In this document: positions 42,395 through 50,321 of the stretch, in pieces
How the letters are laid out: the number at the start of each line of letters is the position of its first letter
How positions within the stretch are numbered: position 1 is the stretch's first letter
Origin: DAOUJH01 sp965248955
GTDB taxonomy: Bacteria; Chloroflexota; Dehalococcoidia; Lucifugimonadales; QGNO01
Direction of reading: 5' to 3'
Length of the DNA: 64,000 bases
Assembly (NCBI GenBank): GCA_965248955.1
Contig: OZ252212.1
Span: 1,922,001-1,986,000 of the forward strand
The notes under the pieces: model-generated
The model's database searches: none
Seen by the model: only the letters and a program-made list of their open reading frames with translations
What the model was told of the DNA's origin: nothing
Translations under genes and position numbers: made by a program

Positions 42395-43267
42395 ATGGCA
42401 GTCATGACCCACCGATCACGCCGCTTTGCCGCCATGGCATCCATTGCCGTTGGCATCCTGCTTATCTCGGTTGCCGGTATCTACATGGTACTGGGCTGGT
42501 CGATGAGTTGGGTGCTGGACTCTCTGGAGTTCGATGGTGATGCCGGCTCACCGGTCATAGTCACCGAGCCGGGAAACAGGACCTTGGAAGATATAAGAGG
42601 CGAGGATGTTTCCCAGCAGTCCGTCCAACAGCCAGGGGGCCCGGCCTCCTTCCCGGATCCCGGCAGCGTACGCCTTTACCCCGGTGAGAATCTCCCGTTC
42701 ATCGCTTGGGACGACCCCTGGACAGCGCAACCTTCCTTTGGAATAGAGGATGACCTGTTGGAGGGGTTCCATCTCCTCGACGAGTCCCAGATTGCCGCCG
42801 TGGGAGAGATGCCTTCTGCCACGTCCATTGGGATTCCCTCCATTGGGCTGGAGGCGCCGATTCAGGAACTGGGCATAATAGACCTTGGCGACGCACGCCA
42901 GTACGAAACGCCCAACAGAGCGGTTGGCCATATTCCGGAGACCGCCAATGCCGGTGAGCTGGGCAACGTGTGGCTGTTTGGCCATTTGCAGAGTCCGCTG
43001 CGCGGTGAGGGTTCCGTATTCAGAAACCTTCCTCTCATCCCCGATAGATTGAGGAATGGTGAGCGGGTGTACGTTGTGCTAGACGGCCCGGCGGGCAGCT
43101 ACCTGTACGAGGCTAAATCGACAACCGTGCTTCACCAGGACGAGTTGAGTCTATATCCGTCGGACGGAGCCACTGTAACGCTGGTGACCTGCGTACCAAC
43201 GTTTGTCTATGACCATAGACTGCTGGTTACGGGCGAGCTAGTAGGCTTCAAGCCGCTTCCTGTATGA
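42395..43267 (+). CDS. sortase family transpeptidase
   Basis: 290 residues. A basic start and one hydrophobic helix (about 14-34, AMASIAVGILLISVAGIYMV) anchor it in the membrane, then an acidic/Pro linker, and the sortase barrel from about 140 (ATSIGIPSIGLEAPIQELG). Catalytic His197 is in WLFGHLQSPL, Cys266 in LVTCVPTFVYDHRL with Arg about 9 residues later. Sortases cut a C-terminal sorting signal and join proteins to a surface acceptor; no LPxTG-like substrate or pilin gene is in the window. ATGs at 42395, 42404 and 42434 are all possible; none has a good ribosome site. Confidence 0.9.
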   Translation: MAVMTHRSRRFAAMASIAVGILLISVAGIYMVLGWSMSWVLDSLEFDGDAGSPVIVTEPGNRTLEDIRGEDVSQQSVQQPGGPASFPDPGSVRLYPGENLPFIAWDDPWTAQPSFGIEDDLLEGFHLLDESQIAAVGEMPSATSIGIPSIGLEAPIQELGIIDLGDARQYETPNRAVGHIPETANAGELGNVWLFGHLQSPLRGEGSVFRNLPLIPDRLRNGERVYVVLDGPAGSYLYEAKSTTVLHQDELSLYPSDGATVTLVTCVPTFVYDHRLLVTGELVGFKPLPV

Positions 43268-43334
43268 AGGCAATGACTCTCCTGGAACAGTGGAACGCCC
43301 GCTTCTGGGCTTGGATTGGGCAAGGGAACCTTTC

Positions 43335-43363
43335 TTGACACCTCTTACCGCGCTCCCTATAAT
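43335..43363 (+). promoter_or_regulatory. consensus sigma-70-type promoter of the T-box/trpB2 unit
   Basis: TTGACA (43335-43340), exactly 17 nt, TATAAT (43358-43363). This is a perfect consensus promoter; the start would be near 43370. It is the only perfect one I found in the window. Confidence 0.92.
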
Positions 43364-43371
43364 CTGAGTTG

Positions 43372-43645
43372 CTAAAGACAGCAAAGGCTTGGAAGGGGAG
43401 TAGTAAGTCGCCAGCGAGGCCCAGAGAGCCGGGTGAGGTGGGAGCCGGTGCCAAGCGCAAGGACTGAATGGACCCCAGAGCCGCAGCCCGAAACCGTTAG
43501 GGAGTAGGCGTTGCCGGAGGAGCACCGTTACAGGTTCAGGCGCATGCCGAAAGGCCCCGCGCCGTGAGAGATCCCGATATGTTCGGGATGAAAAAGGGTG
43601 GCACCACGGAGAAGCCCCGTCCCTATATGGACGGGGCTTCTTGCG
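43372..43645 (+). ncRNA. T-box riboswitch, tryptophan type
   Basis: The T-box sequence AGGGTGGCACCACGG lies at 43595-43609. The antiterminator can form as AGGG/CCCT and ACGG/CCGT with the TGGC bulge that pairs with an uncharged tRNA 3' end; TGG-C matches the G73 discriminator usual for tRNA-Trp. The competing terminator is a perfect 12-bp stem, GAAGCCCCGTCC/GGACGGGGCTTC (43611-43640). Stem I has GGGAGTAGTAA (about 43397) and the AGAGAGCCGG…GGTGGGAGCCGG apical region; the specifier loop reads GAATGGACC with TGG at 43469-43471. Uncharged tRNA-Trp would turn on trpB2 and perhaps trpS. Confidence 0.93.
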
Positions 43646-43677
43646 TTGAGGCGCAGTTCAAAAACAAGGGGGGACCA

Positions 43678-45030
43678 GTGGACACCAAGATATTGTTGGA
43701 GGAAAAGGAGATACCGCAGGCTTGGTACAACGTTATGGCGGATATGCCATCGCCGCCGGCGCCGGTGATACATCCCGGCACCAAGCAGCCCGTAGGCCCG
43801 GACGACCTTGCGCCGCTCTTCCCCATGGAAATAATAGGCCAGGAAGTCAGCCAGGAGCGTTACATTCCCATACCGGACGAGGTGCGTGAGGTCTACAAGC
43901 TATGGCGCCCTACTCCTCTGTATAGGGCGCTGCGCCTGGAGAAGATGCTGGATACCCCGGCCCGCATCTACTACAAGTATGAAGGGGTTAGTCCGGCGGG
44001 AAGCCACAAGCCCAACACCGCGGTGGCCCAGGCCTATTACAACAGCCAGCAGGGTACAAAGCGCATAACCACCGAGACCGGCGCCGGGCAGTGGGGCAGC
44101 GCCCTGGCCTTCGCCTGCCAGCAGTTTGGCATCGAGTGCAAGGTCTACATGGTGCGCATAAGCTACGAGCAGAAGCCGTATCGCCGCTCCATGATGGAGA
44201 CCTGGGACGCCGCTGTCGTGCCCAGCCCGAGCATGGACACCCAGTCGGGGCGGAATATTCTAGGGCAAGACGCCGATTCGCCGGGGAGCCTGGGAATTGC
44301 GATCAGCGAGGCCGTGGAGGACGCCGCCACCCATGAGGACACCAAGTACTCGCTGGGAAGCGTGTTGAACCACGTGCTCATGCACCAGACGGTCATTGGG
44401 CAGGAAAGCAAGCTGCAATTGGAGAAAGTAGACGCCTACCCCGACATGATCATTGGCTGCGTGGGAGGAGGCAGCAGCTTCGCAGGCATAGCCTTCCCCT
44501 TCGTGAAGGACAAGCTGGAGGGACGGGACATCCGGTTCATTGCCGTGGAGCCGGAAGCGGCGCCGACCATTACGCGGGGCAAGTACACCTATGACTTTGG
44601 GGATACCGCGGAGCTGACGCCGCTGGTGAAGATGTACACGCTGGGCCATACGTTTGTGCCGCCCAGGATTCACTCCGGCGGCTTGCGCTATCACGGCATG
44701 GCGCCGCTGATTAGCCAGCTATGCAATGAGGGCGTAATAGAGGCGCGGGCGGAACACCAGATCGGCGTGTTTGCCGCCGCGGTGCAATTTGCCAAGGCGG
44801 AGGGAATCATTCCTGCCCCGGAGCCATCGCACGCTATCAAAGTTGCCATAGACGAGGCCCTGAAGTGCAGAGAGACCGGTGAGGCCAAGAACATACTGTT
44901 CAACCTATGCGGCCACGGCTACTTCGACATGTCGGCATACGACGCCTACCTGGCCGGAGGACTGGAAGACTACTCCTATCCGCGCCAGGAGGTGGAAGCG
45001 GCCCTGGCCGGCTTGCCGGAGGTGGGGTAG
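43678..45030 (+). CDS. trpB2: TrpB2-type tryptophan synthase beta chain
   Basis: 450 residues from GTG 43678, which follows AAGGGGGG. The long N-terminus (PVIHPGTKQPVGPDDLAPLFPMEIIGQE, seen in pieces) and SHKPNTAVAQAYYN with PLP lysine K111, GAGQWGSALAFACQQFGIEC and YRRSMMETWDA mark the TrpB2 branch, which works as a stand-alone indole + serine enzyme. A second, classical trpB is in the operon at 52563, and no trpA is seen. The T-box leader shows it responds to tryptophanyl-tRNA charging. Earlier in-frame starts run through the T-box and are rejected. Confidence 0.95.
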   Translation: MDTKILLEEKEIPQAWYNVMADMPSPPAPVIHPGTKQPVGPDDLAPLFPMEIIGQEVSQERYIPIPDEVREVYKLWRPTPLYRALRLEKMLDTPARIYYKYEGVSPAGSHKPNTAVAQAYYNSQQGTKRITTETGAGQWGSALAFACQQFGIECKVYMVRISYEQKPYRRSMMETWDAAVVPSPSMDTQSGRNILGQDADSPGSLGIAISEAVEDAATHEDTKYSLGSVLNHVLMHQTVIGQESKLQLEKVDAYPDMIIGCVGGGSSFAGIAFPFVKDKLEGRDIRFIAVEPEAAPTITRGKYTYDFGDTAELTPLVKMYTLGHTFVPPRIHSGGLRYHGMAPLISQLCNEGVIEARAEHQIGVFAAAVQFAKAEGIIPAPEPSHAIKVAIDEALKCRETGEAKNILFNLCGHGYFDMSAYDAYLAGGLEDYSYPRQEVEAALAGLPEVG

Positions 45031-45057
45031 GGGGGCCGGACGGACATGCGGGCAAAT

Positions 45058-45186
45058 GCGGGCAAGCGGGCAAATGGGCAAGCGGGCGGTCCCTTCTTCC
45101 GTCATTCCCGCGGAGGCGGGAATCTAGGTGTGGCGGTGGGTTCGGGCGTTGTATGAAGCCTAGCTCCCATTTGCCCGCTTGCCCGC
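45058..45186. repeat. MITE-like inverted-repeat element between trpB2 and trpS
   Basis: The arms 45058-45078 (GCGGGCAAGCGGGCAAATGG…) and 45166-45186 are a perfect 21-bp inverted repeat. Between them is a second palindrome, ATTCCCGC-GGAG-GCGGGAAT (45105-45124), within GTCATTCCCGCGGAGGCGGG. Short direct repeats of GCGGGCAA precede it. The element fills most of the 178-nt gap between two co-oriented genes and could form strong RNA stems. Confidence 0.7.
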
Positions 45187-45208
45187 GACGGACTAAGGAT
45201 TACACTAC

Positions 45209-46228
45209 ATGACTACCACACGACACAAAACTAAACGCATCCTGACCGGCGTGCGGCCTACCGGCGCTTTGCACCTGGGGCATTACGTAGGCGCGCTGGA
45301 GAACTGGGTGCGCCTGCAGGAAGAGTACGACTGCTTTTTTCTCATCGCGGACTACCAGGCGCTTGGAGATCACCTGGATGATACCGAGGGGATACGCCGC
45401 TCTGTGGTAGAGGTCGGACTGGACTGGCTGAGCGTGGGTCTCGACCCGGAGAAGAGCACGTTCGTGATCCAGAGCTATGTGCCTGAGCACGCCGAGCTGG
45501 CCATGCTCTTCTCCATGGTCACCCCCTTGGGCTGGCTGGAGCGAAACCCTACCCTCAAAGCCGAACGGAGCAGGTTGGAAGGTGAAGGCTTGTCAGTGGG
45601 GTTCTACACGTATCCGGTCAGCCAGGTGGCCGATATAGCTCTGCCCAAGGCCAACCTGGTGCCGGTGGGCGAAGACCAGGTGCCGCACGTCGAGATGACT
45701 CGTGAGGTGGTGCGCCGCTTCAACCGCATGTTCGGCGAGATGTTTCCTGAGCCGGAAAGCCTGGTGGGCCGCGTGGCCCGGTTGCCCGGCACCGACGGCC
45801 AAGCCAAGATGAGCAAGAGCCTGGGCAACGTCATCTATCTATCGGACGACGAGCAGGCGGTGCGGCAGAAGGTGCGCGGCATGTACACCGACCCCAAGCG
45901 GGTGCGCGCCGATATTCCCGCCGACCCGGAAGGCAACCCCGTCTTCGCCTATCACGATGCTTTCAATGAGGATAGGGCGGAGGTGGAAGACCTCAAAGAG
46001 CGGTACCGCAAGGGCAAAGTGGGCGACGTTGAGGTGAAGCAGAAGCTGGCATTGGCGTTGAACCGGTTCCTTGCTCCCATCAGGGAGAAACGCGCCTACT
46101 ATGAAGAACGCCCCGCCCTGGTGAGGGAAGCCCTGCTGGAGGGGACGCGGCGAGCCAAGAAAGTGGCCGAGGATACAATGAGGGAGGCCAGGGAGAGGAT
46201 GGGGGTTCTATATTTCGGCGAGGAGTAA
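45209..46228 (+). CDS. trpS: tryptophanyl-tRNA synthetase
   Basis: 339 residues. Class Ic signature GVRPTGALHLGHYVGALENWVRLQ (HIGH as HLGH) and KMSKS as QAKMSKSLGNVIYLSDD; the tryptophan pocket includes FLIADYQALGDHLDD. It charges tRNA-Trp in the cytosol. ATG 45209 has AAGGA about 10 nt upstream. The gene follows trpB2 in the same direction, and its product is the direct reader of the signal sensed by the T-box, though a repeat element with strong stems lies between. Confidence 0.96.
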   Translation: MTTTRHKTKRILTGVRPTGALHLGHYVGALENWVRLQEEYDCFFLIADYQALGDHLDDTEGIRRSVVEVGLDWLSVGLDPEKSTFVIQSYVPEHAELAMLFSMVTPLGWLERNPTLKAERSRLEGEGLSVGFYTYPVSQVADIALPKANLVPVGEDQVPHVEMTREVVRRFNRMFGEMFPEPESLVGRVARLPGTDGQAKMSKSLGNVIYLSDDEQAVRQKVRGMYTDPKRVRADIPADPEGNPVFAYHDAFNEDRAEVEDLKERYRKGKVGDVEVKQKLALALNRFLAPIREKRAYYEERPALVREALLEGTRRAKKVAEDTMREARERMGVLYFGEE

Positions 46229-46270
46229 TGTGTCATTCTGAGGAGCCCAGCGACGAAGAATCCAAAGACT

Positions 46271-46587
46271 ACGTCAGCTTATTACGTCTACATTCTCTCA
46301 AACGCTACGTACAAACTTTACGTGGGCATGACGAATGATCTTGAACGACGCATGTATGATCATAAGAACAAGGTAACAGAGGGTTTACCAGCAAGTACGG
46401 TGACTCCTGGCTTGTCTACTTCGAAGTAACAGAGGATGTCAACGCCGCCATTGCCAGAGAGAAGCAAATCAAAGGGTGGCTGCGAAGTCGGAAAGTAAAA
46501 CTAGTGGAATCACTGAACCCACAATGGAAAGACCTAAGTGTAGATTGGTTTAGCAACGCTTTGGATTCTTCGCTGCGCTCAGAATGA
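46271..46587 (+). pseudogene. GIY-YIG endonuclease remnant (frameshifted, no start codon)
   Basis: Frame 1 reads TSAYYVYILSNATYKLYVGM and continues TNDLERRMYDHKNKVTEG; the family then expects FTSKYG, which continues one base out of frame from about 46385 (TSKYGDSWLVYFEVTEDVNA, AIAREKQIKGWLRSRKVKL). A missing T in GGTTTACC explains the shift. No ATG, GTG or TTG opens frame 1 after the upstream stop at 46226. Single-domain GIY-YIG proteins of this YhbQ-like type are small nucleases. Both lesions mark it as decayed, or the shift as an assembly error plus loss of the start. Confidence 0.8.
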
Positions 46588-46588
46588 C
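46559..46588 (-). repeat. dispersed ATTCTTCGCTGCG repeat, copy C (right end of GIY-YIG element)
   Basis: TTGGATTCTTCGCTGCGCTC followed by AGAATGAC; best preserved of the family in this window. Confidence 0.75.
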
Positions 46589-46639
46589 GGGTGCGGCGGT
46601 TATGGGATCGCAAGTACAACGGCAATTGGGAATTGACAG

Positions 46640-47070
46640 ATGGTGCATATAAGAAAAGCAGTTCTGGAAGATCAAGGGCAAGTGTTTTCACTTGCCGAGG
46701 ACTTTGCAACGTCTTTTCGTCCTCGTCTTGATGCGTTCACCGAGGCTTTCTCGCGGTTGTCCGAACAAGACGACGCTTTGATTCTAGTGGCCGAGGAATC
46801 GGACCAGGTTATTGGCTACTTGCTGGGCTTCGATCACTGGACGTTCTTTGCCAACGGCCGGGTTTCCTGGGTGAGGAGGTCATGGTACATCAAGACCATA
46901 GACGCCGGAAGATTGGGCGTGCACTAATGGACGGTTTCGAGCAGTGGGCCTCATCGCGGGAATCCAAGCTGATAGCCCTTGCAACCCGGAGAGCGGCGCC
47001 GTTCTATCTAGCGCTGGGCTACGACGAATCGGCGATTTACTTTCGCAAGCTCATTCCTACGACGGCGTAG
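46640..47070 (+). pseudogene. GNAT acetyltransferase, frameshifted
   Basis: The first frame reads MVHIRKAVLEDQGQVFSLAE and …VAEESDQVIGYLLGFDHWTF…GRVSWV; the rest of the fold (EEVMVHQDHRRRKIGRALMD with the acetyl-CoA R-R-x-x-x-I-G-R-A loop, then LATRRAAPFYLALGYDES) continues in the next frame. One base is missing at about 46871-46873 (TGGGTGAGGAGG should read TGG GTN GAG GAG). Restored, it would be about 143 residues. It lies between the GIY-YIG element and trpE. Confidence 0.85.
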
Positions 47071-47086
47071 CCTGTAAGAACCAATC

Positions 47087-48538
47087 ATGTACACACCAAC
47101 CCTAGAACAGGTAAAGGCTCTGCTCCGTGAGCAGGAAGGCAACATGGTGCCGTTGTACCGTGAGATCAATGCCGACCTGGAGACGCCAGTGTCGGCGTTT
47201 CTGAAGATAGCCCGCGGCCCGTACTCGTTCCTGCTGGAGAGCGTGGAAGGCGGCGAAAGGCAGGCCAGATACAGCTTCATAGGCACGGAGCCGTACCGTG
47301 TGCTCAAAACTGGCCCCGGCACGGACGGCGGCCAGGTTGACCCGCTGCTGCCCGTCGAACAGGAGTTATCCGCGTACAGACCGGTCAGCGTGCCCGGTCT
47401 TCCCCGCTTCCTGGGCGGCGCTATCGGCTATCTGTCCTACGAGACGTTACGTTACCACGAGCCGCGTGTGCCCGCGCCGGAGGCCGATCCCATCGGAGTG
47501 CCGGAGTCGGTGCTCATGTTCACCGGTACCGTTGTCGTCTTCGACCACCTGCGGCACTCCATCAAGCTGGTTTCGCACGTCCACGCCGGGGATGACCTGG
47601 AAGCCTCCTACCAGGATGCGGTCGACCGCATTGAAGCAATCGCCGGGCGTTTGAGCCAGCCGCTGGCGCCGCAGCCCGCCGAGCCCGGGAGCGACGGCCC
47701 CGCTGAAGGCGCTTCCAACTTCACCAAAGAGGAGTACATGGAGGTAGTGCGCCGCTGCAAGGAGTACATCATAGACGGCGACATCATACAGGTCGTGCCG
47801 TCGCGGCGAGTGGCTCAGCCCACATCCGCCGACCCCTTCGACATATACCGCGCCCTGCGCATGCTCAATCCGTCGCCTTATATGTATTTCCTCAAGCTGG
47901 ACGACTTCTACATAGTGGGCGCATCGCCGGAAACGCTGGTGCGCGTGGAAGACGGCGTGGTCTACAACTATCCCCTGGCGGGCACGCTCCGCCGCGGGGC
48001 AACGCCGGAGGAGGACGAGGCGCTGGCGGAGAGGCTGCGCAACGATGAAAAGGAGAAGGCTGAGCACATCATGCTGGTAGACCTAGGCCGCAACGATGTG
48101 GGCCGCGTGGCCGAACCGGGCTCGGTAGAGGTCACCGACCTGATGCGCGTGGTGCGCTACTCGCACGTCATGCACCTGGAGTCGGAGGTGCAGGGCCGCC
48201 TCCGATCCGACAAGACGATGTACGACGCCCTGCGTTCCGCTATGCCGGCGGGGACGCTGTCCGGCGCCCCCAAGATACGCGCCATGGAGATCATAGCCCA
48301 GATGGAGCCGGAGAAGCGTGGCCCATACGGGGCGGCGGTGGGATACTTTGGCTTTCAGGGCAACATGGACACGGCCATCCCAATCAGAACAATCGTGATG
48401 AAGGATGGAATCGCCTACCTGCAAGCGGGCGGCGGCATTGTCTACGACAGTGATCCGGAGTCGGAGTGGCAGGAGACGGAGAACAAGCTGGCTGCACCAG
48501 CGCGGGCCATTGCCATCGCGGAGGGTAGAGTGACGTGA
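47087..48538 (+). CDS. trpE: anthranilate synthase component I
   Basis: 483 residues; makes anthranilate from chorismate with ammonia from TrpG. The N-terminal regulatory lobe opens with VPLYREINADLETPVSAFLKI (the feedback-sensing LLES-type site is FLLESVEGGERQARYSFIG). The catalytic core has YMEVVRRCKEYIIDGDIIQVVPSRR, PSPYMYFLKLDDFYIVGASPETLVR, GTLRRG, HIMLVDLGRNDVGRV and GTLSGAPKIRAMEII. The start ATG 47087 has no clear ribosome site and follows the GNAT pseudogene by 16 nt. It overlaps trpG by GTGA. Confidence 0.97.
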   Translation: MYTPTLEQVKALLREQEGNMVPLYREINADLETPVSAFLKIARGPYSFLLESVEGGERQARYSFIGTEPYRVLKTGPGTDGGQVDPLLPVEQELSAYRPVSVPGLPRFLGGAIGYLSYETLRYHEPRVPAPEADPIGVPESVLMFTGTVVVFDHLRHSIKLVSHVHAGDDLEASYQDAVDRIEAIAGRLSQPLAPQPAEPGSDGPAEGASNFTKEEYMEVVRRCKEYIIDGDIIQVVPSRRVAQPTSADPFDIYRALRMLNPSPYMYFLKLDDFYIVGASPETLVRVEDGVVYNYPLAGTLRRGATPEEDEALAERLRNDEKEKAEHIMLVDLGRNDVGRVAEPGSVEVTDLMRVVRYSHVMHLESEVQGRLRSDKTMYDALRSAMPAGTLSGAPKIRAMEIIAQMEPEKRGPYGAAVGYFGFQGNMDTAIPIRTIVMKDGIAYLQAGGGIVYDSDPESEWQETENKLAAPARAIAIAEGRVT

Positions 48539-49098
48539 TTCTCCTCATAGACAACTACGACAGCTTCACATACAACCTGTATCAGTACCTCAGCGAGTTG
48601 GGCGCGGACGTCCACGTGGTGCGCAACGACGCCGTGACCCTAGAAGACATCCAGGAGCTGAGGCCGGAGAAGATCGTTGTCTCGCCGGGGCCGTGCACTC
48701 CGCTGGAGGCGGGCATCTCCAACGATGTGGTACGTGATCTGGGAAGGCATACGCCTCTGCTGGGCGTGTGCCTGGGGCACCAGTGCATCGGCTACGCCTT
48801 CGGCGCCACTGTGGGCTATGCCGGCGAGATAGTCCACGGCAAAACATCGCAGGTGAGCCACGACGGCAGGGGTGTGTTCAGGGGACTGCCGAACCCGTTG
48901 CAGGGGATTCGCTACCATTCGCTGGCGGTGTACGGGGAGACGCTGCCGCCGGAGATAGAGGTCACCGCCACGTCGGATAGCGGCGTGGTCATGGGCCTAC
49001 GACACAAGGAGTACCCCATAGAGGGCATTCAGTTTCACCCGGAGTCGATAATGACACAGTTCGGCAAGGACATCCTGCGCAACTTTTTGGAAGGGTGA
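48535..49098 (+). CDS. trpG: anthranilate synthase component II (glutamine amidotransferase)
   Basis: 187 residues. The nucleophile elbow is LLGVCLGHQCIGYAFG, and the His-Glu of the triad lie in GIQFHPESIMTQFG. N-terminus ILLIDNYDSFTYNLYQYL is standard. It supplies ammonia to TrpE and, in many bacteria, also to PabB. GTG start 48535 overlaps the trpE stop by 4 nt, which ties their translation for a 1:1 complex. Confidence 0.97.
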   Translation: MILLIDNYDSFTYNLYQYLSELGADVHVVRNDAVTLEDIQELRPEKIVVSPGPCTPLEAGISNDVVRDLGRHTPLLGVCLGHQCIGYAFGATVGYAGEIVHGKTSQVSHDGRGVFRGLPNPLQGIRYHSLAVYGETLPPEIEVTATSDSGVVMGLRHKEYPIEGIQFHPESIMTQFGKDILRNFLEG

Positions 49099-49102
49099 AT
49101 GT

Positions 49103-49246
49103 ATGGTAACCCCGTTGTTCTTTGCCGATGTGGAGGAGGTCATGCGTGACTTCGAGCATCCCGATGTTGAAGCCTGGCGCATGATTGACGAAATGGAAGG
49201 ACGACGTCATAAACGAAGAGCCGTTATAATAGCCAGCCACAGATGA
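49103..49246 (+). CDS. small ORF between trpG and trpD
   Basis: 47 residues: MVTPLFFADVEEVMRDFEHP, then DVEAWRMIDEMEGRRHKRRA and a short hydrophobic end. It begins 4 nt after the trpG stop, and GGAAGGG lies about 8 nt upstream. It contains one Trp, no tandem Trp codons, so it is not a classic trp attenuator peptide. An acidic, then basic charge pattern suggests a real but unrecognised small protein; chance is not excluded. Confidence 0.45.
   Translation: MVTPLFFADVEEVMRDFEHPDVEAWRMIDEMEGRRHKRRAVIIASHR
49225..49230 (+). promoter_or_regulatory. possible internal promoter before trpD
   Basis: A perfect TATAAT 68 nt before the trpD ATG, inside the end of the small ORF. No -35 is evident. It may let trpD and downstream genes be transcribed separately. 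Confidence 0.35.
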
Positions 49247-49298
49247 TTTTTGGACGGTGCTTAAAGAATAGTAAGTTTCTTGAAATAAGGATGAGACA

Positions 49299-50321
49299 AT
49301 GATTCGGGAAGCCATTGCAGAATTAGTTGAAGGCCAGGATCTTTCTCAGGAGGGTGCCGCCCACGTGATGAACGAGATCATGGAGGGCGAGGCTACGCCC
49401 GCCCAGATCGGTGCTTTCGTGACGGCGCTGCGCATCAAGGGGGAGACCGTTGCCGAGATCACCGGCATGGCCCAGACAATGCGGGGGAACTCTCTTAAGG
49501 TGTGTGTAAACGTCCAGGGAGAGAACCTTGTAGATACGGCAGGCACAGGCGGCGACGGCCAGAACACAATGAATGTTTCCACGGCCGCCGCCGTGGTGGC
49601 GGCGGCGGCAGGCGCCAAGGTGGCCAAACACGGCAACCGCGGCGCATCCAGCGTCTGCGGCAGCGCCGACATCCTGGAGGCAAGCGGGGTCAAGGTGGAC
49701 GTTGGCCCGGACGGCGTGAAGCGGTGCATTGAACAGATAGGCATTGGCTTCATGTTTGCCCCTACCTTCCATCCCGCTATGCGCCACGCTGTTGCTCCCA
49801 GACGTGATATAGGCATACGCACCGCGTTCAACATTCTGGGTCCGCTCACCAACCCGGCCAACGCCAGCGCACAGGTTCTTGGCGTTGCCGACTCATCATA
49901 CGGAGACAAGATGGCCAGGGTGCTGGGGCGGCTGGGAGTAAAGTGGGCCATGGTGGTGTACGGCAGAGACGGCATGGACGAACTATCCATTGCAGGCCCA
50001 ACCCGGGTCTGGGAGCTCTCTCGCGGCCAGGTGAACTCCTACAGCGTTACTCCGGAGGACGCCGGCTTGAAACGGGCCTCCCTAGACGACATACGCGGCG
50101 GCGGCCTGGAACGCAACCTAGACCTCTTCCGCAGCGTGCTTCAAGGCGTTCCAGGCCCTGCCCAGGACGTGGTCGTCCTCAACGCCGCCGCCACCCTGGC
50201 GGTGGCGGGCAAGGCACACGACCTCCGCAGTGGGGTTTCCATGGCCCGTGAAGCGATAAACAGCGGTGCGGCAAAAGAAAAGCTAGAGGCGTTGGCCGCG
50301 TTGACCCAGGAATTGAGCTAG
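49299..50321 (+). CDS. trpD: anthranilate phosphoribosyltransferase
   Basis: 340 residues; joins anthranilate to PRPP. The helical cap LVEGQDLSQEGAAHVMNEIMEGEATPAQIGAFVTALRIKGET is standard, PRPP/metal binding is LVDTAGTGGDGQNTMNVSTAAAVVAAAAGAKVAKHGNRGASS (motifs GTGGDG and KHGNR), and FMFAPTFHPAMRHAVAPRRDIGIRTAFNILGPLTNPA follows. ATG 49299 has AAGGA 7 nt upstream. The SDR gene begins immediately after its stop. Confidence 0.97.
   Translation: MIREAIAELVEGQDLSQEGAAHVMNEIMEGEATPAQIGAFVTALRIKGETVAEITGMAQTMRGNSLKVCVNVQGENLVDTAGTGGDGQNTMNVSTAAAVVAAAAGAKVAKHGNRGASSVCGSADILEASGVKVDVGPDGVKRCIEQIGIGFMFAPTFHPAMRHAVAPRRDIGIRTAFNILGPLTNPANASAQVLGVADSSYGDKMARVLGRLGVKWAMVVYGRDGMDELSIAGPTRVWELSRGQVNSYSVTPEDAGLKRASLDDIRGGGLERNLDLFRSVLQGVPGPAQDVVVLNAAATLAVAGKAHDLRSGVSMAREAINSGAAKEKLEALAALTQELS

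Larger units (their letters stand above)
46232..46588. mobile_element. 357-bp element: decayed GIY-YIG gene between terminal inverted repeats
   Basis: The left end (46232-46267, GTCATTCTGAGGAGCCCAGC then GACGAAGAATCCAAAG) is the inverted form of the right end (46559-46588, CTTTGGATTCTTCGCTGCGC then TCAGAATGAC). Fourteen outermost-inner bases (CTTTGGATTCTTCG) and CTCAGAATGAC are identical, with a few bases different between. The repeats belong to the dispersed family at 32747 and 33697. The gene inside is a GIY-YIG nuclease whose C-terminal codons are made by the right repeat. Confidence 0.6.
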
